From NCBI RefSeq assembly GCF_000426565.1, contig NZ_AUFP01000001.1, positions 288,486-352,485 of the forward strand: a stretch of DNA of 64,000 bases, in the 5' to 3' direction. Below are positions 9,505 through 19,223 of this stretch, one piece after another. The notes under the pieces were generated by a model. The model did no database searches and was not told the DNA's origin. It saw only the letters and a list, made by a program, of their open reading frames with translations. Each line of letters opens with the position of its first letter. The first letter of the stretch is position 1. The DNA comes from Segatella albensis DSM 11370 = JCM 12258. GTDB taxonomy: Bacteria > Bacteroidota > Bacteroidia > Bacteroidales > Bacteroidaceae. Both the position numbers and the translations under genes were made by a program.

Positions 9505-12171
9505 ATGGCGAAAGATAAGAGTGGGTTAACCCCAATGATGAAACAATTCTTCAGTATGAAGGCTGAGCATCCTGATGCACTGATGCTTTTTCGTTGTGGA
9601 GATTTTTATGAGACATATTGTGAGGATGCCATAGAAGCTAGTAGAATTCTTGGTATTACGTTGACAAGGCGTAACAATGGTGGTAATTCTGGTAGTGCTG
9701 AAATGGCTGGATTCCCACATCACGCGCTAGATACTTATCTGCCGAAACTGATACGTGCAGGTAAACGTGTTGCTATCTGTGACCAATTGGAAGACCCAAA
9801 GAAGAAGCGTGAGATGATAAAAGGAAAGAAGGGTCTAAGCGAGATGGATAAGATGGTGAAGCGTGGTATCACAGAACTTGTGACACCAGGTGTGGCCATG
9901 GGAGATAATGTGCTCAATTACAAGGAAAACAATTTCCTTGCTGCTGTCCATTTTGGTAAAAGTGCATGTGGTGTAAGTTTCTTGGACATTTCTACAGGAG
10001 AGTTTCTCACGGGTGAAGGTACTTATGACTATGTAGAAAAACTTCTCGGTAACTTCATGCCGAAGGAGGTCCTTTATGATCGTGCAAAGAAAGCTGACTT
10101 TGACAGATACTTTGGTAATAAGCTCTGTACCTTTGAACTGGATGACTGGGTATTTACCGAACAAACTGCAAGGCAGAAACTGCTGAAACACTTCCAGACA
10201 AAGAGTTTGAAGGGATTTGGCGTGGAGCATCTTAAGAATGGTATCATTGCGAGTGGTGCTATCATGCAGTATTTGGAACTCACCCAGCATACTCATATCA
10301 ATCATATCACATCGCTTGCTCGTATAGAGGAGGAGAAATATGTAAGACTGGATAAGTTTACCATCCGCAGTTTGGAACTAATTGCTCCTATGCAGGAAGA
10401 TGGTAGAAGTCTGTTGGATGTAATAGACAGAACGGTGACTCCAATGGGTGGTCGTATGCTCAGAAGATGGATGATTTTTCCATTGAAAGATGTAAATCCT
10501 ATCCAGAGCAGACTTGAAATTGTAGAGTATTTCTTTAAAGAACCGGAGTTCAGACAGGTTATAGATGATGAATTTCATCGCATGGGCGATTTGGAACGTA
10601 TCATCTCAAAAGTAGCTGTAGGCAGAGTTTCGCCTCGTGAGGTTGTACAGTTGAAAAATGCATTGGCGGCTATTCAACCCGTAAAGTCGGCTTGTCTATA
10701 TGCGAAGAACGATGCCTTGAAACGATTGGGAGAACGGTTGAATCTGTGTGAGAGTATTCGTGATAGAATAAATAAGGAAATTCAACCAGACCCTCCTCAG
10801 CTTGTCAATAAGGGTGATGTGATAGCTCCTGGATATAGTAAGGAACTTGATGATTTAAGATCTATCCGTGATCATGGAAAACAGTATCTCATGGAAATTC
10901 AAAATCGTGAGATAGAGCAGACCGGAATCTCAAGTCTGAAGATAGGATTTAACAATGTTTTTGGCTATTATCTTGAGGTGAGAAATACCTATAAGGATAA
11001 AGTTCCTGAGGGATGGATCCGTAAACAGACTTTAGCGAATGCTGAGCGTTATATCACACAAGAACTAAAAGAATATGAAGAGAAAATCTTAGGTGCAGAT
11101 GATAAAATTCTCTCTATGGAGGCACAACTCTTTAATGAATTGGTAGCTGATATGCAGGAATTTATCCCACAGATTCAGATTAATGCCAATCTGGTGGCTC
11201 ATCTCGATTGCCTGTTGAGTTTTGCCAAGATATCACAAGAAAATCAATATGTACGACCAGTCGTTGATAATAGTGATGTGATAGATATCAAGAAAGGAAG
11301 ACATGCTGTGATAGAGACACAGTTGCCAATAGGGGAGAAGTATGTTGCCAATGATGTGTATCTGGATACGGAAAAACAACAGATAATGATGATTACCGGT
11401 CCTAATATGGCTGGTAAATCAGCTCTTTTGCGTCAGACTGCATTGATCGTGTTATTAGCACAGATAGGTTGTTTCGTTCCTGCTGAAAGTGCAAGAATTG
11501 GTTTGGTAGATAAGATATTTACCCGTGTAGGAGCTTCGGATAATATTGCTTTAGGTGAATCTACATTTATGGTGGAGATGACGGAAGCTGCGAATATTCT
11601 AAATAATGTTACGCCGAAGAGTTTAGTATTATTTGATGAATTGGGTCGTGGTACCTCTACCTATGATGGTATTTCAATAGCTTGGGCTATTGTGGAATAT
11701 TTACATGAACATGAGAAATCAAGGGCTCGCACACTTTTTGCCACTCACTATCATGAATTGAATGAGATGGAGAAACTCTTTGCTCGCATCAAGAATTATA
11801 ATGTGAGTGTTAAGGAGATAGATGGTAAAGTGATATTCCTCCGTAAACTGGAGAAGGGTGGTAGTGAGCATAGTTTTGGTATTCACGTGGCTGAGATTGC
11901 CGGTATGCCTCGAAGTATTGTGAAACGTGCCAATGTAATTTTGAAGCAACTGGAGGCAGAAAATGAGGGTGTTGGTTCGGTCGGTAAACCATCGACGAAG
12001 GAGAAACTACAGAAGGTAGACAATGGTGTCCAGTTGAGTTTCTTTCAGTTGGATGATCCCGTGCTGGAACAGATCAGAGATGAAATCCTTGGTTTGGATA
12101 TAAATAATTTGACCCCTGTAGAGGCATTGAACAAACTAAACGAGATTAAGAAAATCGTAAAAGGAAAATAA
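9505..12171 (+). CDS. mutS: DNA mismatch repair protein MutS
   Basis: Recognises mismatches and recruits MutL. The 888-aa product has the mismatch-binding F-x-E motif in GDFYETY near residue 33, connector, core and clamp domains, and the ABC-type ATPase with Walker A GPNMAGKS at about 632-639, Walker [13 protein letters not shown] and the downstream ATHYHEL. A C-terminal dimerisation segment ends the protein. Length is normal (E. coli 853). I chose ATG 9505 because the promoter overlaps the longer frame and because [15 protein letters not shown] is a typical N-terminus for this phylum. It is monocistronic with a terminator about 30 nt downstream. Confidence 0.98.
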   Translation: MAKDKSGLTPMMKQFFSMKAEHPDALMLFRCGDFYETYCEDAIEASRILGITLTRRNNGGNSGSAEMAGFPHHALDTYLPKLIRAGKRVAICDQLEDPKKKREMIKGKKGLSEMDKMVKRGITELVTPGVAMGDNVLNYKENNFLAAVHFGKSACGVSFLDISTGEFLTGEGTYDYVEKLLGNFMPKEVLYDRAKKADFDRYFGNKLCTFELDDWVFTEQTARQKLLKHFQTKSLKGFGVEHLKNGIIASGAIMQYLELTQHTHINHITSLARIEEEKYVRLDKFTIRSLELIAPMQEDGRSLLDVIDRTVTPMGGRMLRRWMIFPLKDVNPIQSRLEIVEYFFKEPEFRQVIDDEFHRMGDLERIISKVAVGRVSPREVVQLKNALAAIQPVKSACLYAKNDALKRLGERLNLCESIRDRINKEIQPDPPQLVNKGDVIAPGYSKELDDLRSIRDHGKQYLMEIQNREIEQTGISSLKIGFNNVFGYYLEVRNTYKDKVPEGWIRKQTLANAERYITQELKEYEEKILGADDKILSMEAQLFNELVADMQEFIPQIQINANLVAHLDCLLSFAKISQENQYVRPVVDNSDVIDIKKGRHAVIETQLPIGEKYVANDVYLDTEKQQIMMITGPNMAGKSALLRQTALIVLLAQIGCFVPAESARIGLVDKIFTRVGASDNIALGESTFMVEMTEAANILNNVTPKSLVLFDELGRGTSTYDGISIAWAIVEYLHEHEKSRARTLFATHYHELNEMEKLFARIKNYNVSVKEIDGKVIFLRKLEKGGSEHSFGIHVAEIAGMPRSIVKRANVILKQLEAENEGVGSVGKPSTKEKLQKVDNGVQLSFFQLDDPVLEQIRDEILGLDINNLTPVEALNKLNEIKKIVKGK

Positions 12172-12198
12172 CTTGGAAGGGTAGTGATAATCACATAG

Positions 12199-12233
12199 AA
12201 AAAGCGAACTTCTCGAAGAGGAGTTCGCTTTTG
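12199..12233 (+). terminator. Terminator after mutS
   Basis: A perfect 11-bp stem (AAAAGCGAACT at 12200-12210, complement at 12222-12232) closes with a T-run. It may also serve the convergent lgt gene. Confidence 0.75.
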
Positions 12234-12258
12234 TGATATTATAAATAGAAAGTTATTT

Positions 12259-13128
12259 TTATTTTTTGAAATCCATTGTTGTCACGCGATGACGTGATGT
12301 AACTATCGCCCAAATACCAATTGCGATGAGCGGAATACTTAGTATCTGTCCCATATCGATAGGAAGTCCTGCTTCGAAGGCCTCTTGGATTTCCTTGGTA
12401 TATTCTATAAAGAATCGCGCAACGAAAATAAAGGTGAGACAGATGCCGAAATAGAGTCCTGATCCCACACTCTTTGGACCTTTATGGCGATAGATAAGTA
12501 AAATGGTGGTAAAAATCAGAACGTAGATGATAGCTTCGTAAAGCTGTCCTGGATGTCGTGGCTCGTGGGCTATAGAAGGTTCTCCGTTCAGGAAGATGAA
12601 TGCCCATGGAACATTGGTAACTTTACCGACAATTTCAGAATTCATCAAGTTACCAAGTCGGATAAAGGCAGCGGCGATTCCGGAACAAATACCCATATTG
12701 TCGAGAACTACCCAGCCTGGTACTTTTGTGTTGCGGCAATAGAGCCAAATAGCTATAAGTAGTCCAATGACACCACCATGCGAAGCTAAACCTGCATACC
12801 CTGTAATCTTGATTCCGCCTTCTGGTAGGAAATGAATGGGGACAATCATCTCTATCAGGTGCTTACCACTTGACAGAAAATAGTCTGGTTCGTAGAATAG
12901 GCAATGTCCTAATCGACTACCGATGAGTGCACCAAAGAAGATATAGAACATCAATGGATCAAACTTCTCGTCTGGAATTTGCTGTTGTTTGTAGAGTTTC
13001 ATCATGAGGAAGTAACCCAAAGTAAGGCCTATAGCCCAGCAGACAGCATAATAACGCACTGAATATGACCCAATATGGAAAAATACTGGGTCAGGCTGCC
13101 ATACGATGTAATTCAGTATATCTAACAT
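12259..13128 (-). CDS. lgt: Prolipoprotein diacylglyceryl transferase
   Basis: Inner-membrane enzyme that transfers diacylglycerol from phosphatidylglycerol to the lipobox cysteine of prolipoproteins. The 289-aa product has about seven hydrophobic segments, the active-site region GYAGLASHGGVIG and the family signature IRLGNLMNSEIVG. PRHPGQLYEA and a C-terminal GQILSIP are also family features. Length is usual. It lies 34 nt behind ychF and is likely co-transcribed. Its substrates would include the two lipoproteins at 6.4-8.2 kb. Confidence 0.97.
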   Translation of the reverse strand: MLDILNYIVWQPDPVFFHIGSYSVRYYAVCWAIGLTLGYFLMMKLYKQQQIPDEKFDPLMFYIFFGALIGSRLGHCLFYEPDYFLSSGKHLIEMIVPIHFLPEGGIKITGYAGLASHGGVIGLLIAIWLYCRNTKVPGWVVLDNMGICSGIAAAFIRLGNLMNSEIVGKVTNVPWAFIFLNGEPSIAHEPRHPGQLYEAIIYVLIFTTILLIYRHKGPKSVGSGLYFGICLTFIFVARFFIEYTKEIQEAFEAGLPIDMGQILSIPLIAIGIWAIVTSRHRVTTMDFKK

Positions 13129-13162
13129 ATTCTATTTATGTTTATCTCTCGCCAAGAAGTTA

Positions 13163-14266
13163 TTATACATTGAAGCGGAAGTGCATGATATCGCCATCCT
13201 GAACAACGTATTCCTTGCCCTCAATGCCTAATTTTCCGGCCTCGCGGACAGCGGCTTCGCTTCCATATTTGATATAATCTTCGTATTTGATAACTTCAGC
13301 ACGGATGAATCCCTTTTCAAAGTCGGTATGGATGACACCTGCACACTGAGGAGCTTTCCACCCCTTGTGGTATGTCCATGCCTTAACTTCCATTTCACCA
13401 GCGGTGATGAAGGTTTCGAGGTTCAGAAGAGCATAGGCTTTTTTGATAAGGCGGTTGACACCACTTTCTTCAAGTCCAAGTTCGTCGAGAAACATCTTCT
13501 TGTCTTCGTATGTTTCAAGAGAAGCGATATCTTCCTCGGTCTTTGCTGCGATAATCATAGCTTCTGCACCTTCCTTTGCTGCAACCTCTTCGATTTTCTT
13601 AGAGTATTCATTTCCAGTCTTAGCACTAGATTCATCAACGTTGCAAACGTATAATACAGGTTTGGTGGTAAGAAGGAACAAATCGTGTGCAGCCTGAATT
13701 TCCTCTTTGCTTTCGAAAGATACTTCACGAGCATTCTTGCCTTGCTCTAGAACTTCTTTATAAGCTTCGAGAACATTAACTAAAGTCTTTGCATCCTTAT
13801 TGCCAGACGCTGCTATCTTTTGCTGCTTAGCAAGTTGAGACTCTATAGTTTCAAGGTCTTTCAACTGAAGCTCGGTATCGATGATTTCTTTGTCGGCAAT
13901 AGGGTCGACAGCCATGCCACCTTCTCTCACGATATTGTCATCATCGAAACAACGGATGACGTGGATGATAGCATCACACTCACGGATGTTTCCGAGGAAT
14001 TTATTTCCAAGACCTTCGCCTTTGGAAGCACCTTTTACAAGACCAGCAATATCGACGATTTCGCAAGTTGCAGGGACAATTCGTCCTGGATGAACGATTT
14101 CTGCCAATTTATTGAGACGTTCATCAGGAACGGTGATAACACCAAGATTAGGTTCTATCGTACAGAAAGGGAAGTTTGCCGACTGTGCCTTTGCACTTGA
14201 CAAACAATTGAATAGTGTAGACTTTCCCACGTTTGGGAGACCTACAATACCACATTTTAATGCCAT
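13163..14266 (-). CDS. ychF: Ribosome-binding ATPase YchF/OLA1
   Basis: Universally conserved P-loop NTPase of the Obg family that binds ribosomes and prefers ATP. The 367-aa product has the P-loop GLPNVGKST at 9-17, the switch segment NFPFCTIEPN, the G3 motif DIAGLVKGAS, and NVDE in place of the GTP-specific NKxD, as expected for YchF. A coiled-coil insertion follows the G3 region, and the TGS domain (FITAGEMEVKAWT onward) ends the protein. A 16-bp palindrome lies just upstream of the start. It leads an operon with lgt. Confidence 0.97.
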   Translation of the reverse strand: MALKCGIVGLPNVGKSTLFNCLSSAKAQSANFPFCTIEPNLGVITVPDERLNKLAEIVHPGRIVPATCEIVDIAGLVKGASKGEGLGNKFLGNIRECDAIIHVIRCFDDDNIVREGGMAVDPIADKEIIDTELQLKDLETIESQLAKQQKIAASGNKDAKTLVNVLEAYKEVLEQGKNAREVSFESKEEIQAAHDLFLLTTKPVLYVCNVDESSAKTGNEYSKKIEEVAAKEGAEAMIIAAKTEEDIASLETYEDKKMFLDELGLEESGVNRLIKKAYALLNLETFITAGEMEVKAWTYHKGWKAPQCAGVIHTDFEKGFIRAEVIKYEDYIKYGSEAAVREAGKLGIEGKEYVVQDGDIMHFRFNV

Positions 14267-14271
14267 ATCTT

Positions 14272-14287
14272 ATTTAAACGTTTAAAT
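14272..14287. promoter_or_regulatory. 16-bp palindrome in the ychF leader
   Basis: ATTTAAACGTTTAAAT is a perfect palindrome 5 nt upstream of the ychF start codon. It overlaps the expected ribosome-binding region and could be an operator or an RNA hairpin that gates translation. Function is inferred only. Confidence 0.35.
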
Positions 14288-14327
14288 GAGCTAGCTTCAC
14301 GGCCAGCAAATATTTTGAATTCTGACT

Positions 14328-14360
14328 GCAAAATTACATAAAATAAATTAGAATCTCAAA
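14328..14360 (-). promoter_or_regulatory. Promoter of ychF-lgt
   Basis: On the minus strand there is TTTG (14360-14357), a 20-bp gap, then TAATTTTGC (14336-14328). The leader is about 55-60 nt. Confidence 0.75.
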
Positions 14361-14369
14361 TATAATCTC

Positions 14370-14378
14370 TATATTTGC
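14370..14378 (+). promoter_or_regulatory. -7 element of the cation efflux gene
   Basis: TATATTTGC matches the -7 consensus; no clear -33 box is seen. The leader of about 65 nt contains GAGACA/TGTCTC, which could form a short hairpin. Confidence 0.5.
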
Positions 14379-14447
14379 ATTGTATAATCGTTTTTGCGAT
14401 GATAGAGACAGTAGAAATTTGTCTCGCAACTACTAAAAATTTTTAGG

Positions 14448-15383
14448 ATGAAAGAATCTATAGAAAATAAGGCTCGGGAAAGAAGTATTTTCCGAGTTAC
14501 CATTGGCGGTAGTATTATTAATGTGGTATTGCTTGTCTTTAAGTTTACTGCCGGTGTTTTAGGTGGGTCAGCTGCAATGATTGCTGATGCTGTTCATTCG
14601 TTATCGGATTTCATAACAGATGCTATTGTGTTAGTGTTTGTAAAACTCGGTAATAAACCCAGTGATGATAGTCATGATTATGGGCATGGCAAATATGAAA
14701 CTTTGGCTACCGCTATTATAGGAATTGCGCTTTTTGGAGTGGGAATTATGATTTGTTATAGTGGTGTTACCAAAATATGGTGGGCTATTCAGGGCAAACA
14801 GTTGCACTCGCCAGGTATGATTGCTTTGGTGGCAGCTATCGTGAGTGTGGTATTGAAAGAATGGGCGTTTGAATTTACAAATCGGGTAGGGAAGAAGGTT
14901 AATTCTCAAGCTGTTATAGCTAATGCATGGCATCATCGTTCGGATGCTTATTCTTCTATAGGAACAGTTTTCGGTATTGGTGGTGCTATCTTGTTGGGTA
15001 ATGAGTGGGCTGTTCTTGATCCACTTGCTGCCATGATAGTAAGTTTCTTTATCGTTAAGGCTGCTTATGGTCTTATCAAACAAGCTTTTGAAGAATTACT
15101 GGAAGCAAGTCTTCCTGCGTGTGTGGAATCAGAAATCGTGAAGATTGCAGAGGAGGATACCTATGTGAGTCAAATACATAATCTGCGAACACGACGTATT
15201 GGAAACTGTATTGCAATAGAAATGCATTTGCGCATGCCGGGTGATACCTCTTTATATGAGGCTCATCAGCATGCGTCAAATATTGAGAAAAGGCTTCGGG
15301 ATCGTTTCGGGAGTGGTACGCATATCAGTCTTCATATAGAACCTTTGAAAGTAAATGGTTCGTATGTGAAGCCTAAATCGTAA
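14448..15383 (+). CDS. Cation diffusion facilitator family transporter
   Basis: A 311-aa inner-membrane divalent-metal/proton antiporter of the CDF family. Six hydrophobic segments precede a cytosolic metal-binding domain. Visible family motifs are ADAVHSLSDF in helix 2 (residues 46-55), HDYGHGKYE in the following loop (76-84), and AWHHRSDAYSS in helix 5. The metal (Zn, Fe or Mn) cannot be read reliably from these motifs. It is divergent from ychF and ends 7 nt from the convergent polA stop. A second family member lies at 62284-63393. Confidence 0.93.
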   Translation: MKESIENKARERSIFRVTIGGSIINVVLLVFKFTAGVLGGSAAMIADAVHSLSDFITDAIVLVFVKLGNKPSDDSHDYGHGKYETLATAIIGIALFGVGIMICYSGVTKIWWAIQGKQLHSPGMIALVAAIVSVVLKEWAFEFTNRVGKKVNSQAVIANAWHHRSDAYSSIGTVFGIGGAILLGNEWAVLDPLAAMIVSFFIVKAAYGLIKQAFEELLEASLPACVESEIVKIAEEDTYVSQIHNLRTRRIGNCIAIEMHLRMPGDTSLYEAHQHASNIEKRLRDRFGSGTHISLHIEPLKVNGSYVKPKS

Positions 15384-15390
15384 AGCTAAG

Positions 15391-18156
15391 TTAATGTGCT
15401 TCGAGCCAGTTTTTTCCCCATCCTGCATCTGCTATGAGAGGAACATTCAGGTGATAGGCGTTTTGCATTTCTTCCAGTACGATCTTTTCTACTTTTTCCT
15501 TTTCTTCAGGGTATACGGAGAAGTTTAATTCGTCGTGAACCTGAAGGATCATCTTACTTTGTATTCCTTCTTTGCGGAAGCGCTGCCAAATACGTATCAT
15601 TGCGACTTTGATGATATCAGCTTCGGAACCCTGAATAGGGGCATTGATGGCATTTCGCTCGGCATATCCTCGTACGGTTCCATTATGACTGTTGATGTCT
15701 GCAAGATAACGACGTCTGCCAAAGATGGTTTCTGCATATCCTTTTTGGCGTGCAATCTCTTTGGCTTTCTCCATATATTCATGGACTTTTGGGAAAGTCT
15801 CAAAATAGTCGTGAATCAAATCTCGAGCTTCTCCATTTGGAATCTCCATTCTTTGTGCTAATCCGTAGGTTGTGATACCATAGATGATGCCAAAGTTGGC
15901 TTGTTTGGCCTTCTTTCTTTCGCTATCGCTAACTTCTTCGATTGGCTTCTTCCATATTCTTGCTGCTGTCGTCTTATGGATGTCGAACCCTTCCTTAAAG
16001 GCCTCTATCATATTTTCATCTCCAGAGAGATGAGCCATAATGCGTAGCTCTATCTGACTGTAATCTGCTGAAAAGAATAAACATCCGTATTCAGGAATAA
16101 AGCATTTTCTAATTTCTTTTCCGTCTTCTGAACGAATAGGTATGTTCTGGAGGTTTGGATCACTTGAACTCAATCTTCCTGTAGCTGTTAATGCCTGGTT
16201 GAAAGATGTATGTATGTGACCTGTTTGGGGATTGATAAGAGTAGGGAGGTTGTCGATATAGGTATTCAACAACTTCTTTAATCCTCTATAGTTTAGTATG
16301 TTATCAACGATCTTATTTTTAGATCGAAGAGTTTGTAGTACTTCTTCTGAAGTGACGTACTGTCCGGTTTTAGTCTTTTTCGGTTTTTCTATGATCTTCA
16401 TTTTACCGAACAGAATTTCGCCTACTTGTTTTGGACTTGATATGTTGAATGTTTCTCCAGCTTCTTCATAGATTTCTTGTTCGTATTTAGCCATTCGTTT
16501 GTTGAAAATCTTTGAAGTCTCCTTTAGAGCATCAGTATCTAAGCATACTCCGTTTAATTCCATATCAGCTAATACAGGTACTAATGGCATCTCAATGTTC
16601 CAGAATAAATGCTCAGCATTCACTTCTTTTAGTTTTGGCTCTAAAACATGATAGAGTTTGAGAGTGACATCGGCATCTTCAGAAGCATATTCATAAATCT
16701 CTTTTGGGTCGAGGTCACGCATATTCTTCTGATTCTTTCCTTTTGGTCCTATAAGTTCTTCGATATGGATAGTCTGGTATTTTAAATATACCTCGGCCAT
16801 GTAGTCCATATTATGATGGAGTTCTGGTTGGATAAGATAATGGGCAATCATGGTATCAAACATTTTACCTTTTATCTCAACTCCATATTTTTTGAGAACT
16901 TCGTAGTCGTATTTGATATTTTGTCCAATCTTTAAAATTTTCTCATTTTCATATATAGGTTTGAACTTATTAATGATTTCTATAGCATCTTTGTATTTTG
17001 ATGGAATGGGAATATAGAAAGCCTTATTTTCTTCTACGGAAAAACTCAAACCTACCAATTCTGCATCAACAGGGTGGGTTGATGTTGTCTCTGTGTCTAG
17101 ACTGAGAATTTCTTTTGTTAATAAAAAGTCATAAAGTTTGTTTATATCTTCCTGATTATCAACAAGTTTGTATTCGTGAGGTGTGGTTTTAAGGCTCTCA
17201 TAGCTTGAATTTTCGATATCTCCTTGTCGATCGTCCGTAAATTCGGAAAAGAGATCAAGTTGCTGATTATTGTCTTTTTGCTTATTTTTGCTTTTTTTAA
17301 GTATTTTGCTTTTGAAAGACTTGAATTCTAATTCGGTAAAGATTTTATCTAATTTTTCTTCATCAGGCTCTTCAACTTTCAGGTCATCAATTTTAAATTG
17401 TTCTAAAGGGATATCTGTTTTGATGGTTGCGAGAAAATAGCTCATCTTGATATCTTCTGTTGCCTTTTCGACTTTTTCTTTCATTTTTCCTTTCAACTTG
17501 TCGGTATTTGCAAGCAGACCTTCGACCGAACCAAATTGATTAATCAATTTGGTGGCAGTCTTTTCGCCGACACCAGGACATCCTGGATAGTTGTCTGCGC
17601 TATCTCCCATCAAGGCAAGTAGATCGATGACTTGTTTTGATGACCCTATACCATATTTTTCGATGATTTCTTTTTCACCTAAAATCTCATACCCACCTCC
17701 GTGTTGTGGACGATACATATAAACATTTGGTTTTACGAGTTGACCATAATCTTTATCGGGAGTTAGCATATATGTTTCGATACCTAATTTTCCAGTTATA
17801 GTTGCTACGGTTCCGATGATATCGTCAGCCTCATAGCCATCTACTTGTAGAATAGGTATCTTATATGCTTTCAGTATATCTTTTATAATAGGTATAGCTG
17901 CTTTTATATCTTCTGGGGTTTCCTCTCTTTGTGCTTTATATTCAGGGAAAACTTTGTGACGGAATGTTTTTCCATGATCAAATGCGACTCCTATATAATT
18001 AGGTTTCTCTTTTGTTAATATCTCGTTTAATGTGTTGCAAAAACCTACAATTGCGGATGTATTGAATCCTTTTGAATTGATTCTTGGATTCCTGATAAGA
18101 GCATAATATGACCGGTAAATTAGCGCATATGCGTCTAAAAGAAACAATTTATCCAT
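15391..18156 (-). CDS. polA: DNA polymerase I
   Basis: Gap-filling and Okazaki-fragment processing polymerase. The 921-aa product has an N-terminal 5' nuclease domain (GVAFDHGKTFRH, DGYEADDIIGT, GDSADNYPGCPGVGEKTA), a middle 3'-5' exonuclease domain with an intact D-x-E motif (LSLDTETTS), and a family A polymerase domain with motif A FFSADYSQIELR, motif B KKAKQANFGIIYGI and motif C LQVHDELNF. All three activities look intact, with normal length. A -7-like TAATTTTA lies about 20 nt upstream. Base composition is noticeably AT-rich. Confidence 0.98.
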   Translation of the reverse strand: MDKLFLLDAYALIYRSYYALIRNPRINSKGFNTSAIVGFCNTLNEILTKEKPNYIGVAFDHGKTFRHKVFPEYKAQREETPEDIKAAIPIIKDILKAYKIPILQVDGYEADDIIGTVATITGKLGIETYMLTPDKDYGQLVKPNVYMYRPQHGGGYEILGEKEIIEKYGIGSSKQVIDLLALMGDSADNYPGCPGVGEKTATKLINQFGSVEGLLANTDKLKGKMKEKVEKATEDIKMSYFLATIKTDIPLEQFKIDDLKVEEPDEEKLDKIFTELEFKSFKSKILKKSKNKQKDNNQQLDLFSEFTDDRQGDIENSSYESLKTTPHEYKLVDNQEDINKLYDFLLTKEILSLDTETTSTHPVDAELVGLSFSVEENKAFYIPIPSKYKDAIEIINKFKPIYENEKILKIGQNIKYDYEVLKKYGVEIKGKMFDTMIAHYLIQPELHHNMDYMAEVYLKYQTIHIEELIGPKGKNQKNMRDLDPKEIYEYASEDADVTLKLYHVLEPKLKEVNAEHLFWNIEMPLVPVLADMELNGVCLDTDALKETSKIFNKRMAKYEQEIYEEAGETFNISSPKQVGEILFGKMKIIEKPKKTKTGQYVTSEEVLQTLRSKNKIVDNILNYRGLKKLLNTYIDNLPTLINPQTGHIHTSFNQALTATGRLSSSDPNLQNIPIRSEDGKEIRKCFIPEYGCLFFSADYSQIELRIMAHLSGDENMIEAFKEGFDIHKTTAARIWKKPIEEVSDSERKKAKQANFGIIYGITTYGLAQRMEIPNGEARDLIHDYFETFPKVHEYMEKAKEIARQKGYAETIFGRRRYLADINSHNGTVRGYAERNAINAPIQGSEADIIKVAMIRIWQRFRKEGIQSKMILQVHDELNFSVYPEEKEKVEKIVLEEMQNAYHLNVPLIADAGWGKNWLEAH

Positions 18157-18217
18157 AATATTTTATTTTGATTGCGTAAAATTACTAAAAAAATAGCATA
18201 TTTCTCGATATTTTGAG

Positions 18218-18226
18218 TAATTTTGT
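18218..18226 (+). promoter_or_regulatory. -7 element of the polyprenyl synthase gene, decides its start
   Basis: TAATTTTGT lies inside the longest frame (TTG at 18213), so translation must begin downstream, at ATG 18243. No convincing -33 box is seen. Confidence 0.6.
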
Positions 18227-18242
18227 ATCAAATTTGAAACGC

Positions 18243-19220
18243 ATGGATTATTTATCTCTTATTAGAAAGCCTATAGATGATGATTTAAGTGATTTTATAA
18301 ATCTATTTAATCAATCTCTTTCTCATACAAATGGCTTATTAGCTAGTGCTTTAGAGCATATTCGTAAACGTGCAGGTAAACGTATGCGCCCTATGCTTAT
18401 TCTGCTAATGGCTCGAAATTTTGGTGAGATAAGTAGTTCTACTCAATATGCTGCTGTGGGTTTGGAACTTTTACATACAGCATCTCTTGTGCATGATGAT
18501 GTTGTTGATGAGAGCTTGGAAAGAAGAGGACAAGCGTCTGTTAATGCTTCTTATGATAATAAAGTTGCTGTTCTTGTAGGTGACTATATTCTTTCTACAG
18601 CTTTATTATATGTCTCTAAGACTCATTCGGAAATTATCGTACGTTATCTGTCGGAGTTGGGTAGAACATTATCTAATGGTGAAATTCTACAACTTTCTAA
18701 TATTCAGAATCAAGAAATTTCTGAAGAGGTTTATTATCAAATTATTAAGCGTAAAACGGCGGCTTTGTTTGAGGCTTGTTCTGCTATTGGTGCAGAAAGT
18801 GCAGGTGCTTCAGAAAAAGAAGTTGAGGCGGCGAAGAAATTTGGACAAAATCTTGGTATTATATTCCAGATCCGTGATGATATCTTCGATTATTATGATA
18901 GTAAGGAGATAGGTAAACCTACGGGAAATGATATGATAGAAGGGAAGTTGACCCTTCCTGTAATCTATGCTCTGAATTCTACAAAGAATGCTGATATGAT
19001 TCAACTTGCTCGTAAGGTAAAGAATCGTACAGTTAGTCCTAAGGAAATAGCATCATTAGTTGAATTTACAAAGGCTAATGGAGGTATCGAATATGCTGAT
19101 AAACGTATGTGGGATTTCCATAAAGAATGTATTGATTTCCTTGATCTTTATGTAAAAGATAACGAAATCAAAACAGCTCTTCGAGCTTATCTTGATTTCG
19201 TTATAGAAAGAAATGTTTAA
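18243..19220 (+). CDS. Polyprenyl diphosphate synthase (quinone side chain)
   Basis: Trans-isoprenyl diphosphate synthase that extends farnesyl diphosphate with isopentenyl diphosphate, most likely making the menaquinone side chain. The 325-aa product has the first aspartate-rich motif in LVHDDVVDES (about 88-97), the RKRAGKRMRP basic segment, and the second motif IRDDIFDY. The pattern fits medium/long-chain enzymes (IspB-like), but chain length cannot be fixed by eye. The start is set by a promoter overlapping the longer frame. It ends 3 nt before the convergent deoC stop, and a small hairpin spans the junction. Confidence 0.9.
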   Translation: MDYLSLIRKPIDDDLSDFINLFNQSLSHTNGLLASALEHIRKRAGKRMRPMLILLMARNFGEISSSTQYAAVGLELLHTASLVHDDVVDESLERRGQASVNASYDNKVAVLVGDYILSTALLYVSKTHSEIIVRYLSELGRTLSNGEILQLSNIQNQEISEEVYYQIIKRKTAALFEACSAIGAESAGASEKEVEAAKKFGQNLGIIFQIRDDIFDYYDSKEIGKPTGNDMIEGKLTLPVIYALNSTKNADMIQLARKVKNRTVSPKEIASLVEFTKANGGIEYADKRMWDFHKECIDFLDLYVKDNEIKTALRAYLDFVIERNV

Positions 19221-19223
19221 GTA

